Part shown: one piece after another, positions 1 through 8,159 of the stretch | Layout of the letters: each line of letters starts with the position of its first letter | How positions within the stretch are numbered: the first letter of the stretch is position 1 | Assembly: GCF_014280935.1 (NCBI RefSeq) | Contig: NZ_JACLZI010000061.1 | Span: forward strand, 1-64,000 | Length of the DNA stretch: 64,000 nt | Origin: Aquibacillus kalidii | GTDB taxonomy: Bacteria; Bacillota; Bacilli; Bacillales; Amphibacillaceae | Direction of reading: 5' to 3' | Program-made: the position numbers and the translations under genes | Notes under the pieces: model-generated | What the model was told of the DNA's origin: nothing | Databases searched by the model: none | The model's input: only the letters and a program-made list of their open reading frames with translations

Positions 1-6
1 AACTGT

Positions 7-576
7 TTATTTGTTGTAGGTTTTTATTGTTGGTGGTTCATATGTATTAAATTTATCAATTAAGTCTTTAGGATTTGAATTTAATAAAGCTAATGAGCGA
101 TATTTCTCCTGCAAAAATTGTTGCTCTACCATATGGTCAAGTAGGTCAACAAGAGGATTGTAGTATCCATTAATATTAAGAAGCCCAAAAGGTTTTTGGT
201 GTAATCCAATTTGCGCCCATGTATATATTTCAAAAAACTCTTCTAAAGTTCCCGGACCGCCGGGTAATGCAATAAATCCATCCGCTAATTCTGCCATTTT
301 CGCTTTTCTTTCGTGCATGGTATCTACGGTATATAATTCAGTTAAATTTTGATGAGATATTTCACGCTCTTCAAGAAGTCTTGGTATAACACCTATGACA
401 TTCCCACCTTCTTCTAAGACAGTATCAGCTACCGCCCCCATAGTTCCCACACTTGCACCACCATACACTAATGTAATATTACGCCTGACTAATTCTTTTC
501 CTAATTGAATGGCACCTTCTTTATAAATATCAGACGCTCCATTACTTGAACCACAAAAAACCGCTATACATTCCAA
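7..576 (-). CDS. LOG family protein (cytokinin riboside 5'-monophosphate phosphoribohydrolase-like)
   Basis: This 189-aa cytosolic protein is predicted to split the N-glycosidic bond of nucleoside 5'-monophosphates, releasing base and ribose 5-phosphate. The family signature PGGPGT is at residues 105-110, followed by the catalytic glutamates E112-E113. A Rossmann-like start (CIAVFCGSS) and GGASVGTMG near residue 40 complete the lysine-decarboxylase-like fold once misassigned to this family. The length is normal. The start is TTG at 576, because GGAGG lies 7 bases upstream and no ATG fits. It stands alone and divergent from the MazG-like gene. The fold assignment is secure; the physiological substrate is inferred. 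Confidence 0.9.
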   Translation of the reverse strand: MECIAVFCGSSNGASDIYKEGAIQLGKELVRRNITLVYGGASVGTMGAVADTVLEEGGNVIGVIPRLLEEREISHQNLTELYTVDTMHERKAKMAELADGFIALPGGPGTLEEFFEIYTWAQIGLHQKPFGLLNINGYYNPLVDLLDHMVEQQFLQEKYRSLALLNSNPKDLIDKFNTYEPPTIKTYNK

Positions 577-676
577 ATTAATAACCTCCGATAAACTATA
601 AATATATTGATTTTCCTTCTCATTATATAGTTTTTTCTGATAGGCTAAAAGGGGACTATTAAAGGAGGGGGAAATC

Positions 677-1000
677 TTGAATGTTATTGAGTTTCAGGAA
701 TGGGTTAAAGCGTATTATGAACAACGAGGATGGTCTGAATTAGACATTTTTATTCGAATTGGTTTTTTAGCTGAGGAAACAGGGGAAGTTGCAAGAGCTA
801 TAAGAGAGCTTGAAATTGGTAGAGACAGACCAGATGAAAGTACGGGAACATTAGAACAACAAAAACAAGAATTAACAGAAGAACTTGGGGATGTTCTAGG
901 AAACCTTATTGTGATTGCCAACAACTATGATATTTCTCTCGAAGATATTTTTCAGTCTCATCGTGACAAACTAGATAAGCGATATACACCATCAAATTAA
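677..1000 (+). CDS. MazG-like nucleotide pyrophosphohydrolase
   Basis: This 107-aa protein belongs to the all-alpha NTP pyrophosphohydrolase (MazG/dUTPase-like) superfamily, which hydrolyses NTPs or dNTPs to monophosphate and pyrophosphate, often as house-cleaning. The Mg-binding pattern is visible as EETGE at residues 33-37 and EELGD at 68-72. The single-domain size fits the short MazG type. The start is TTG at 677, behind AAAGGAGGGG with good spacing; no in-frame ATG exists nearby. It is monocistronic, bounded by a perfect hairpin just after its stop. Substrate preference cannot be read from the sequence. Confidence 0.85.
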   Translation: MNVIEFQEWVKAYYEQRGWSELDIFIRIGFLAEETGEVARAIRELEIGRDRPDESTGTLEQQKQELTEELGDVLGNLIVIANNYDISLEDIFQSHRDKLDKRYTPSN

Positions 1001-1001
1001 A

Positions 1002-1030
1002 TTTTTAGAGGTTGTTTTAACCTCTAAAAA
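1002..1030. terminator. hairpin after MazG-like gene
   Basis: A perfect 12-bp inverted repeat (TTTTTAGAGGTT / AACCTCTAAAAA, 1002-1013 with 1019-1030) has a 5-base loop. The A and T runs at the ends of the arms allow it to work in either direction. Confidence 0.75.
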
Positions 1031-1560
1031 TTACTTTCTACTTCCACTATCCAGCTTCGTGGCTTAAGTGCATTTTTCACAAAGTCACTTAAAAGTGAAG
1101 ACTCATGTTGCACAGTAAGTAATAGTCTACCAGTATGAAAGAGTTGACCTGACCCATTTGGGAGATGCTGATCATATTGAGTGCAATTTTGTATTGTTAT
1201 AGATCATTTTCTGTGGTAAACGCTCTGTCGTTCATTGCTCTACCTTTTTTCATTTGGTTGTAAATGATATGTCTAAGGTGGCACATTTCAATGGTTTTAA
1301 TTACATTATAGTTGAAAGTTAAATAAATAAGTAAAAAGAGTACAGATTATCAAAGCTTATTTGCTAATGTAAATAAGTAAGAATATAAAATTAATATTAT
1401 TCCATCTATCCCATTCACATAAATATTTAAAAGAGATGACTTTGGTCCGATATAATATTTTCTTAATTAATTTATTTTCATTTTTTTGATATATTTGTCG
1501 TATAAACAATGTTAAAATCGAATCTATGAATAAATTTATTTAAAATAAGGATGGATCAAA
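1031..1560. other. 530-bp gene-free stretch
   Basis: I see no ORF with a plausible ribosome binding site and no clear structured RNA. The last 120 bases are very AT-rich and presumably hold the promoter of the LCP gene, but no box is convincing enough to place. Confidence 0.4.
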
Positions 1561-2553
1561 TTGGAGCAAAGAAGGTTAACTAAAAAAAAGCGCAGTAAGA
1601 AAAAGAAATTTTTGATATTTTTACTCATAATTTTTGCCATAATAGCAGGTATAACGACTTATTCCATCATACAATTTAACCAAGGTAAAAAACTGGCTGA
1701 AAAGTCTGTTGTTGATAACAACAATAATGATGAAGAATTTAATGGCGTGGAGCCATTTGAAGGTGAAATCAATATCCTTCTACTCGGTAGTGATGCTCGT
1801 GCAGATGAACAATCTAGAACAGATACCATCATGATTGCACAATATGATACGAACAATGAAACGGTAAAACTTATTTCATTGATGAGAGATATGTATGTTC
1901 AGATTCCTGACTACCAAAACTATAAAATTAACACAGCTTATTTTCTAGGTGGTCCAGAGCTTTTAAGAAAAACAATTAAACAGAACTTTGGAATAGACTT
2001 GAATTATTATGCTGTTGTAAATTTCCAGGGGTTTGTAGATGTAGTAGACGTATTAGCTCCTGAAGGAATTGAAATAGATGTTGAGAAAGATATGTCTGCT
2101 AAACTTGACGTCGAATTAGAGGCTGGTTTGCAAAAACTTAATGGTCTTGAATTACTTAATTATGCTAGATTTAGGCATGATGCAGAGGGAGATTTTGGAC
2201 GAGTAAGAAGGCAGCAACAGGTTGTAAGTGCACTAAAAGATGAAGTACTTAGTTTAAATGGGATTACCAAACTACCTAAACTGGTAGGAACAATAACCCC
2301 TTATATGGAAACAAATATAAGTACAATGCAGGTTCTTTCCATAGGAAAAGAGTTTCTTTTAAATCCTGTTAATGATGTTCAAACGTTGACGATTCCTATA
2401 CAAGGATCTTATACCGATGGTAATTACTCTCATGCTGGAGACGTACTAGAAATTGATTTTGAACAAAATAAGCAAGCGATAGACGAGTTCTTAAATGAGG
2501 GAGTAGACCCTGTCGGACAAAATGATAAGTTGTCTACAGAAGAAGAACAATAA
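1561..2553 (+). CDS. LytR-CpsA-Psr (LCP) family cell-wall glycopolymer transferase
   Basis: This 330-aa membrane protein has a lysine-rich cytoplasmic start (residues 1-16), one membrane helix (about 17-38) and an extracellular LCP domain (about 69-215). LCP enzymes move lipid-linked teichoic acid or other anionic polymers onto peptidoglycan. Typical residues are visible: GSDAR at 76-80, R86 and D88 (RTDT), LMRDMYV near 107-113, and the arginine-rich RFRHD...RVRRQQQ block near 203-220. The start is TTG at 1561, with AAGGATGG upstream. Several paralogues (TagT/U/V types) exist in Bacillus, so no gene symbol is given. It appears monocistronic. Confidence 0.9.
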   Translation: MEQRRLTKKKRSKKKKFLIFLLIIFAIIAGITTYSIIQFNQGKKLAEKSVVDNNNNDEEFNGVEPFEGEINILLLGSDARADEQSRTDTIMIAQYDTNNETVKLISLMRDMYVQIPDYQNYKINTAYFLGGPELLRKTIKQNFGIDLNYYAVVNFQGFVDVVDVLAPEGIEIDVEKDMSAKLDVELEAGLQKLNGLELLNYARFRHDAEGDFGRVRRQQQVVSALKDEVLSLNGITKLPKLVGTITPYMETNISTMQVLSIGKEFLLNPVNDVQTLTIPIQGSYTDGNYSHAGDVLEIDFEQNKQAIDEFLNEGVDPVGQNDKLSTEEEQ

Positions 2554-2570
2554 ATGGCGTTATTTCTGGA

Positions 2571-2610
2571 TATCGGGTCAGCCCCTGTTGAAAGATAAAG
2601 TGATAGATAT
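2571..2610 (+). repeat. dispersed repeat family 1 (GGGTCAG...CTGTTGAAAGATA)
   Basis: This motif begins 18 bases after the LCP stop and is nearly identical over about 38 bases to 3233-3270 (tatcgggtcagcccctgttg in both). Related copies occur at 13848, 25692, 31543, 32590 and 50549, nearly always just 3' of a gene. Confidence 0.75.
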
Positions 2611-2716
2611 GTCTTTAAGGGAGAATGATTAGGCTAAGCAGATGATAGAAAGGGTATGAACTTTCTGTATTGTTTTTCACACCAACAGAACTATTTTCTC
2701 GGATAGTAGAATTGCT

Positions 2717-2772
2717 TTCTATAATTAGAATACGCTGACTAATCAGCGGATCTAATTATAGAAGGTCTTTTT
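2717..2772 (+). terminator. cruciform-type terminator
   Basis: The outer arms TTCTATAATTAGA (2717-2729) and TCTAATTATAGAA (2751-2763) enclose an inner GCTGA/TCAGC hairpin and are followed by a T-rich run from 2766. It probably ends transcription from the LCP gene. Confidence 0.8.
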
Positions 2773-2896
2773 TATTTGATCATGAACAAATGTCAATGTT
2801 ATTTTTAAAGGGTTAGAAACAGAATGATATTTTCCGAGACAGAATAAAAGATTAGAATAGTTAGCTTATTCTTTATATGTTGGGAGTTGAGTATGA

Positions 2897-3232
2897 ATGA
2901 GGAAATTTATTCATTGGCTAATAGAACCTTACCAAACAGGGCGGGTAGAAATTACATATTTAAAAGGAATGCTTAATGAACAATTAAATAAAGGGATGAA
3001 AAATAGGTTATACCAACTCATCTCGTTTAATGCTATGATTCTTATTATTCATACATTTTTATTAGCTATGATCGTGACATATGTGGTACTCACATTTGTT
3101 AATATTTTTTCCTTCTTAGGAATTGCTTTCATTATTCCTATTATATTACTGTTGAAAACATTCTATAAGAAAAATCATATGAGATTTAGAGATATTTATA
3201 TTGATAAAGACTCGGGTGTTAGGGACCAATAA
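2897..3232 (+). CDS. small membrane protein of unknown function
   Basis: I do not recognise this 111-aa protein. It has a basic, soluble N-terminus (about 40 residues) and one long or two closely packed hydrophobic helices (about residues 45-95: ISFNAMILIIHTFLLAMI, then FLGIAFIIPIILLL), followed by a short charged tail. The ATG at 2897 has GGGAG upstream at slightly long spacing. A family-1 repeat starts at the base after the stop. A membrane location is the only supported inference. Confidence 0.55.
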   Translation: MRKFIHWLIEPYQTGRVEITYLKGMLNEQLNKGMKNRLYQLISFNAMILIIHTFLLAMIVTYVVLTFVNIFSFLGIAFIIPIILLLKTFYKKNHMRFRDIYIDKDSGVRDQ

Positions 3233-3270
3233 TATCGGGTCAGCCCCTGTTGAAAGATACATTGATAGAT
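3233..3270 (+). repeat. dispersed repeat family 1, second copy
   Basis: This is the closest relative of the copy at 2571-2610. It starts immediately after the preceding stop codon, in the same orientation as the gene. The two copies flank the small membrane-protein gene as direct repeats. Confidence 0.75.
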
Positions 3271-3629
3271 GGAACCACTGTTTGTGGAAATCTGAGCCAG
3301 TACGTATGGGGAAAGAGCCACCACGATTAATTAATGAGATAAACACTGTGATTACTAATCAATAGTCCCTCGTTTGATTTACCAACGTAATGCCAAAGGA
3401 AAATTTACTTCTAATTTAAGCTTACTCACAAGCCCAATGGTAAGACAAAATAACAGACCTACTGTTTATTTCCATATTGTCGTTTTCTCCTACATCCTAC
3501 CCAGATAAACTCATCATCTAAACCTATAAGCCTATTCAGTATTTAGATAAAACAGGCAATATGTAATATACCAATAGTTTCAGTGATTCGCTACCATAGT
3601 AATAGAAATATTTGGAAGGGGAATGGCGA
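3271..3629. other. gene-free stretch before the toxin operon
   Basis: No ORF, terminator or repeat was recognised. It should contain the promoter of the YwqH-like/toxin operon, but no box is clear. Confidence 0.35.
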
Positions 3630-3944
3630 ATGTTAGTGAGTGCGGAAGAGGCGGAGCGGAGAAGGGAACGGCAACGTTATCTACGTAAAGCAGCTGAACT
3701 GGAGGAATACTTATCTCGACTAGATCAAGCTATACAGGACTTTCATCATGCCGATCACACATTTAAAAGAGGTTGTGCTGCTAACTCAGGAAATTGGTTG
3801 GGAAATACAAGGCGCGAGTTTAATAGGTGCATTTCAGAGGTAGCCCAATCTAAAAGAAAAGTGGAGCAAACATACTCGGAGCTTCGACAGGAAACGAGAA
3901 ATAAGCTTCAATACTATCGGCAAAAGGTCTCGTATTACTCATGA
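3630..3944 (+). CDS. YwqH-like (DUF5082-type, WXG100-like) helical secretion partner
   Basis: This roughly 104-aa, mostly alpha-helical protein resembles Bacillus YwqH proteins encoded in front of type VII-secreted (LXG/YeeF-type) toxins. Two long charged helices flank a central turn, NSGNWLGNTR, which corresponds to the W-x-G hairpin of WXG100-like proteins. I place the start at ATG 3630: GGAAGGG lies 9 bases upstream, whereas the upstream TTG (3612) overlaps that ribosome binding site. The stop overlaps the start of the toxin gene (ATGA), so the two are translationally coupled. Such partners are thought to form a helical complex with the toxin's N-terminus for export. Confidence 0.7.
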   Translation: MLVSAEEAERRRERQRYLRKAAELEEYLSRLDQAIQDFHHADHTFKRGCAANSGNWLGNTRREFNRCISEVAQSKRKVEQTYSELRQETRNKLQYYRQKVSYYS

Positions 3945-5470
3945 GTATGATGAAAGTGAATCTACATGACCTGGAAGCCTTAGGAAAGGTAATTAGGCAA
4001 GCGGAAAGACAAGCAGATGAGTCCCTACACCGAATGAATAGGTTGCCTACTGGAAGTGGAACGACTAGTAGTATTAAATATTTAGAAAACAGATTACTCG
4101 ATGATATGAAGCGTTATCAGCAAAAACTAGATGGTACCAAGATGTTGGTTTCTATTACGAAGTCTAAAGTGGAAAAAACAGAGAGGGAATTACAGTTTAA
4201 AGCAGAAGATATCATTAATGGGAACAAACAAGAAGTAGATTTCAATAAAGTTTGTAAGATAGAAAGTAAAGAAAAAGAAAAGTTAAACATGTTTGAAAAA
4301 TCATGGGAGAGTTTTAAAGGAATTGGCCAAGATATCGGGGATGGTTTTGATAATAGAAACAATAAAAAGTTTGATTCGACTTACGACTTCACAAATTATT
4401 TGACACTAGGTGCACTAGATGGAGGGAAAGCTTTTTGGTCCGGTTTATCCTATCGATCTGAACAATCCATGAATTCGGTATATGATTTTACAAATTATTG
4501 GACGCTAGGTGGCGTAGACTTAGTTCGTTCATCCGTTAATCCAGATGAACCATTTTCAAAGGAGCACTGGTTAAGTAGCCTGGGCCTAGCAGCCTCTGTA
4601 ACAGGAATAACTGGATCTGCCTTTTCCAAGGTTACTGGAGGCCCATCTCGTATAAGTACAGTAGTTGTATCATCAGGAAACTCGATTAAAAGGCAATCCT
4701 TTCAATATAATCTGATGCCAGAAAGAATGCGCCGATTAATGGACAATACGTACAATCAAACTTTAAAAAGTCCCATAGTAGCAACTTCTCAGTATGCGAA
4801 ACAATCTATAAAAAACTGGAATAACCTCTTACGACCAAAAACACTGGCATTTGATGGAGCAGGTTTTGGACCTCAACGATTTGATTCGATAGGGAATATT
4901 GTGGAGCTTAATCGGTTTGATGTTGAGGGGAAAGGTGGTAGTGTTGGTACTAAGGGTACGGGTAAAGATTATGAGACTTCTAAACTCCAAAAATGGAGTA
5001 ACGATGGTAAATATGATAAAGTTAGAGCATACAGAGGCAGAGACCTTACGGAATACAACAGTGAATATTTAGTTGATCCTAGGCTTGTAGTTGAAATGAA
5101 TTTTAAAGGAAAGGCTCATTCAGGAACTAACGCTGCTGGATGGGAAAGAAATGCAAAGAAATTCTTTAATTCACTCCTAAAAAGTAATCCGGAGTTTTGG
5201 AGTACAGAAAATACAGCTTTGATAAAAAGAGGGCGTGTTCCAAAAGTCGATGAGCAGTTTTTAAAACACTTTCCCCAATACAATGAGTATATACAAGAAC
5301 CAATGCGTCATCATCACATTGGAGAAGGTGGGCAAGCTGTTGCCCTTCCCAAAAGTCTACATCCTGGATATGGTGGTATCCATAATGTGGAGAAGGATTG
5401 GGGTATAACTGGAGTAGATGATGAAATTGCAAGAAGATTAGATAGCTTTATAAAAGATTCGGGAAGGTGA
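3941..5470 (+). CDS. polymorphic toxin with helical export domain and predicted HNH-like nuclease C-terminus
   Basis: This 509-aa protein has three parts. Residues 1-95 are a helical region comparable to YwqI/LXG-type export domains. Residues about 125-310 hold two near-identical short repeats (YDFTNYLTLGALDGGK and YDFTNYWTLGGVDLVR) and a glycine-rich linker. The toxic tip begins near residue 325 and includes RHHHIGEGGQ (histidines near 455) followed by a downstream LHPG and IHN, a histidine-rich pattern like HNH/Endo VII superfamily toxins. It overlaps the YwqH-like gene by 4 bases and is followed after 4 bases by its likely immunity gene. The nuclease class is inferred from the pattern only. 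Export by a type VII (Yuk/Ess) system encoded elsewhere is likely. Confidence 0.7.
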   Translation: MSMMKVNLHDLEALGKVIRQAERQADESLHRMNRLPTGSGTTSSIKYLENRLLDDMKRYQQKLDGTKMLVSITKSKVEKTERELQFKAEDIINGNKQEVDFNKVCKIESKEKEKLNMFEKSWESFKGIGQDIGDGFDNRNNKKFDSTYDFTNYLTLGALDGGKAFWSGLSYRSEQSMNSVYDFTNYWTLGGVDLVRSSVNPDEPFSKEHWLSSLGLAASVTGITGSAFSKVTGGPSRISTVVVSSGNSIKRQSFQYNLMPERMRRLMDNTYNQTLKSPIVATSQYAKQSIKNWNNLLRPKTLAFDGAGFGPQRFDSIGNIVELNRFDVEGKGGSVGTKGTGKDYETSKLQKWSNDGKYDKVRAYRGRDLTEYNSEYLVDPRLVVEMNFKGKAHSGTNAAGWERNAKKFFNSLLKSNPEFWSTENTALIKRGRVPKVDEQFLKHFPQYNEYIQEPMRHHHIGEGGQAVALPKSLHPGYGGIHNVEKDWGITGVDDEIARRLDSFIKDSGR

Positions 5471-5474
5471 GAGA

Positions 5475-6020
5475 ATGATAACACCAGAAGAGTTTGTTGA
5501 TAGATGGGATGTTATTAAGAATGGGCCATTAAATAAATTTAAAGAACAAGATATAATGGCTACAGATTTTTCGGATGATGTTAAGAAATTTTTGTCTATA
5601 GGTGGACTACCGGAGACACCACCGCCGTATTTGGAATTTACTTCGCCACAACTTAGACCTATTACTCATTTATTTGATATATCAAATAAATTTCAAAAGT
5701 ATTGGTTTTTAGGTTCAACTGGTTCAGGCGATCCAATATGTATTACGGAGAAGGAAGAAAATATAGTGTTTCTTAATAATGGAGATAATTATGAAGAAAT
5801 ATTTGTTAATTCTTCTTTGAATCAGTTTGCAGAGTGTATATTAGCCTATACATCCATGATTGATAAAGCAATAGAGGTTAACGGTGAGGATGCCTTTATT
5901 GATAACGATATACCTGAATCATTAATAAACTGGTTAAAAGATGAGCTAGAGAGAATTGATAATAAGTGTATGCAAACTGGATTCTTTTGGTCTACTGAGT
6001 ACGAAAATCTATTTGAATAA
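5475..6020 (+). CDS. SUKH-type immunity protein for the upstream toxin
   Basis: This 181-aa protein begins 4 bases after the toxin stop, with GGAAGGTGAGAG as ribosome binding site. The sequence (FLSIGGLPETPPPYLEF, then WFLGSTGSGDPICI, then NSSLNQFAECILAY) resembles SUKH-superfamily (SMI1/KNR4-like) immunity proteins, which bind and neutralise toxins delivered by neighbours of the same species. Position directly 3' of a polymorphic toxin is the usual place for the cognate immunity gene. The family call is from recalled motifs; the role follows mainly from context. Confidence 0.65.
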   Translation: MITPEEFVDRWDVIKNGPLNKFKEQDIMATDFSDDVKKFLSIGGLPETPPPYLEFTSPQLRPITHLFDISNKFQKYWFLGSTGSGDPICITEKEENIVFLNNGDNYEEIFVNSSLNQFAECILAYTSMIDKAIEVNGEDAFIDNDIPESLINWLKDELERIDNKCMQTGFFWSTEYENLFE

Positions 6021-6065
6021 CCTCGTATAGAAATGAACTCGTTAAAATAAATATAAAATGAAATG

Positions 6066-6119
6066 CACCTTTGATTCTAAAAACAAGTATTGTCCTGGTT
6101 TTGACTCGAAGGTGTTTTT
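6066..6119 (+). terminator. weak hairpin after immunity gene
   Basis: CACCTT (6066-6071) can pair with AAGGTG (6109-6114), followed by TTTTTC. The loop is long, so this is a weak terminator candidate. Confidence 0.35.
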
Positions 6120-6197
6120 CTGATTAAGGCAAGATATGTGTACTGGAACTTGTGCAAATGCACTAAGATAGTATGGTGTAAAGAAAGGAGAACAAAT

Positions 6198-6668
6198 ATG
6201 AAAATCAAACAGGACACTATAGTAAGGCCATTGCCTTCTGATAAATTAATAAAAAATCAGGAAAAGTTTTGGAGACTTTTATTACCAGAGTCTTTCTTAG
6301 AATTTATAAAAGAAAATAATGGTGTAGAGGTTGAGGAAGCAACATTTGAGTGTAACAACCGAGGTTATGCGATAGAAAGGTTTTTGTGTATATTAGATGA
6401 TATTGAGAATCATCCAAAAGGAATTTATGACATAGATGTTGTATTTTCACAAATAGGTGAAAGGTTAACTGATAACGAAGACTTATTAGGGGCAGAGGTA
6501 TTGCCAATAGCTAGTGTATTTGCGGGTGACTTTGTATGTTTAGATTTTAGAACAGATAAAAATAATCCATCTGTTTGTATATGGTCTCATGAAGAATCTG
6601 GTGAGTTTGAGCCTGTTACATATAATTTGGCAGATAACTTTACTGAATTTTTAAGGATACTTGAATAG
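6198..6668 (+). CDS. SMI1/KNR4 (SUKH-1) family orphan immunity protein
   Basis: This 156-aa protein is a clear SUKH domain protein: an LPESFLEFIKENNG helix near the start, a central acidic stretch, then LPIASVFAGDFVCLDFR and CIWSHEESGEFEPV, ending in an FTEFLRIL helix. Such proteins protect against contact-dependent or secreted polymorphic toxins. I place the start at ATG 6198, 7 bases after AAAGGAG; the longer in-frame ORF from 6138 has no ribosome binding site. No toxin gene precedes it, so it looks like an orphan immunity gene left from an earlier cassette. Confidence 0.8.
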   Translation: MKIKQDTIVRPLPSDKLIKNQEKFWRLLLPESFLEFIKENNGVEVEEATFECNNRGYAIERFLCILDDIENHPKGIYDIDVVFSQIGERLTDNEDLLGAEVLPIASVFAGDFVCLDFRTDKNNPSVCIWSHEESGEFEPVTYNLADNFTEFLRILE

Positions 6669-6741
6669 ACATTACAAGTTGAAAGTATAGGAAATTGAAT
6701 GTGATATTAATAATGGATAAATTTTAGAGTATGGAAGAAAG

Positions 6742-6776
6742 CACCTGATTGCCTTTTGAGCAACAGGTGTTTTTTA
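6742..6776 (+). terminator. intrinsic terminator after orphan immunity gene
   Basis: CACCTG with TTGC (6742-6752) pairs with GCAA and CAGGTG (6760-6769), with one bulged base, then TTTTTT. Confidence 0.8.
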
Positions 6777-6827
6777 TTAAAGTTTTAGATCTTGGTCAAC
6801 ATAGATGATGCATTAATGAAATTCATA

Positions 6828-6985
6828 ACTCATGAAGGTTGTACCATCATGGCATTCTGTTTTAGTACTTTGTTTGTGAAAATAATAAGATAAACAGGCG
6901 AGATGACATTTTAAGTGGCAGGAAGACTTATGATACTGTAAAACAGACAAACTAAAGACAATGACAAAGCTCGTAATGCTAAAGA
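6828..6985 (+). repeat. non-coding repeat copy A (partial)
   Basis: This is a diverged, shortened relative of copies B and C. It keeps the hairpin with loop TTGTA and CCATC arm (6834-6848), the block aggcgagatgacatttta (near 6896-6914), TGGCAGG and atgacaaagctcg, but lacks the 3' third. Where B and C pair TATCGT with ACGATA, A can pair CTGTTT (6857-6862) with AAACAG (6892-6897). Confidence 0.7.
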
Positions 6986-7054
6986 TGGTAATGATACAGA
7001 TACATAAATCTAGTAAAAAGAAAGTGAGGATTTTTGAGTGAGACAAAAAGAAAA

Positions 7055-7379
7055 TGATTTACATGAAAATCAAAAGCTCATGATGGTTGTACCATCAAGG
7101 AGTATCGTTTTAATACTTGGATAGTAAGAAAAGTACGATAATTAGGCGAGATGACATTTTATATGGCAGGGGTAATTATGAAAGGGAATGGCTAAAAAAC
7201 TAACGAGTATGACAAAGCTCTTGGCGATAAAAGGTAGGTTACGTAAGAAGGTTACTAGTTTAGCATCAGGGCAGACAAAAATTTGGTTGTATTTTTACTG
7301 GAGAGGGTCGTATAATACTCGGTATTCGTTAAAAAGCGTTACGAAAATTAAAATTTATGTAACGGGAGGGTGAGAAGTT
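7055..7379 (+). ncRNA. conserved structured leader of serine recombinase (repeat copy B)
   Basis: This roughly 325-base non-coding block ends at the recombinase ribosome binding site and recurs at 10764-11100 without the recombinase. Conserved hairpins include TGATTT/AAATCA (from 7055), GATGG-TTGTA-CCATC (7082-7096; the first arm is GGTGG in copy C, still pairable), TATCGT/ACGATA (7103-7108 with 7135-7140), and CGTTAC/GTAACG (7337-7342 with 7359-7364) directly before GGAGGG. The middle diverges between copies while the ends are kept. Differences that preserve pairing suggest an RNA or a structured recombination site. I recognise no known RNA family. The 61-codon ORF inside (from 7188) lacks protein-like features and is not called. 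Confidence 0.5.
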
Positions 7380-8154
7380 GAACGTTGTTGGGTATATACG
7401 AGTATCCACTCAAGGGCAAGCAAAAGATGGATACAGTTTGAAATATCAAGAAGAGGAAATTAAAGCATACTGTGAAGAACAAGGTTGTAACTTGATACAC
7501 ATCTTTAGAGATGAAGGAATCAGTGGCGCAAAACTAAATGAAGAAGCATTAGAAATTGACAGGGTGGGCTTACAGGAAATGTTGGCTCACCTTTCGTCTG
7601 TCCAAATTGATTATGTGGTGGTGCTGAACACAAGCCGATTATGGCGGTCGGATATTGTAAAGGTCTTGATACAACGAGAGTTGAAGAAATATGGCTGTGA
7701 CATTAAGAGCATTGAACAGCCATTTTACAGTGCCCATAAGAAAGATCCGAATGATTTCTTGGTAAACGGCTTGATGGAATTATTAGACCAATACCAACGG
7801 CTTGAAATTGCCCTCAAACTAACGAAAGGGCGAAATAAGAAAGCTAAGGAAGGAGGATATGCAGGAGGAAGGGCGACATTTGGCTATACCAAACAAAAGG
7901 GTGAAAAGGAACTAAAAATACATAACGGGCATGCAGAAGTAGTGAAACGGTTATTTGAGTTGAAACACTTACATAGAAAATGGTCACTGTCTAGGTTGGC
8001 AGAAGCTTTGAATGAAGAAGGGTATCAAACAACCCAGGGGAAAGCATTTACGAAAGTACAAGTGAAGCGAATATTAGACCGAGAAAGTTTTTATCAAGGG
8101 ATATATACATACGGACAAATACAAGCAAATGGCAAACATGAAGCAATAATTTAA
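7378..8154 (+). CDS. small serine recombinase (resolvase plus Recombinase domain)
   Basis: This 258-aa site-specific recombinase has the N-terminal resolvase domain (YIRVSTQGQAKDG, catalytic Ser10 and Arg8; later TSRLWR) to about residue 145 and a DNA-binding Recombinase domain after it (RNKKAKEGGYAGGRATFGY). It ends at GKHEAII, without the zinc ribbon and coiled coil of large phage integrases. It may be a naturally short family or clipped at the 3' end by the IS110 element. The start is TTG at 7378, 7 bases after GGAGGG and 13 bases after the CGTTAC hairpin of the repeat leader. It probably acts on the repeated non-coding sequences around it; that is inference. Confidence 0.8.
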   Translation: MNVVGYIRVSTQGQAKDGYSLKYQEEEIKAYCEEQGCNLIHIFRDEGISGAKLNEEALEIDRVGLQEMLAHLSSVQIDYVVVLNTSRLWRSDIVKVLIQRELKKYGCDIKSIEQPFYSAHKKDPNDFLVNGLMELLDQYQRLEIALKLTKGRNKKAKEGGYAGGRATFGYTKQKGEKELKIHNGHAEVVKRLFELKHLHRKWSLSRLAEALNEEGYQTTQGKAFTKVQVKRILDRESFYQGIYTYGQIQANGKHEAII

Positions 8155-8159
8155 ATGGT

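Noticed and set aside
7188..7373. 61-codon ORF inside repeat copy B
   Set aside because: The homologous copy C does not keep the frame, while hairpins and flanking blocks are conserved. Composition is not protein-like.
7055..7377. Repeat B considered as a group I or group II intron or IStron
   Set aside because: No group II domain V and no P, Q, R, S core of group I introns were seen, and there is no flanking exon continuity.
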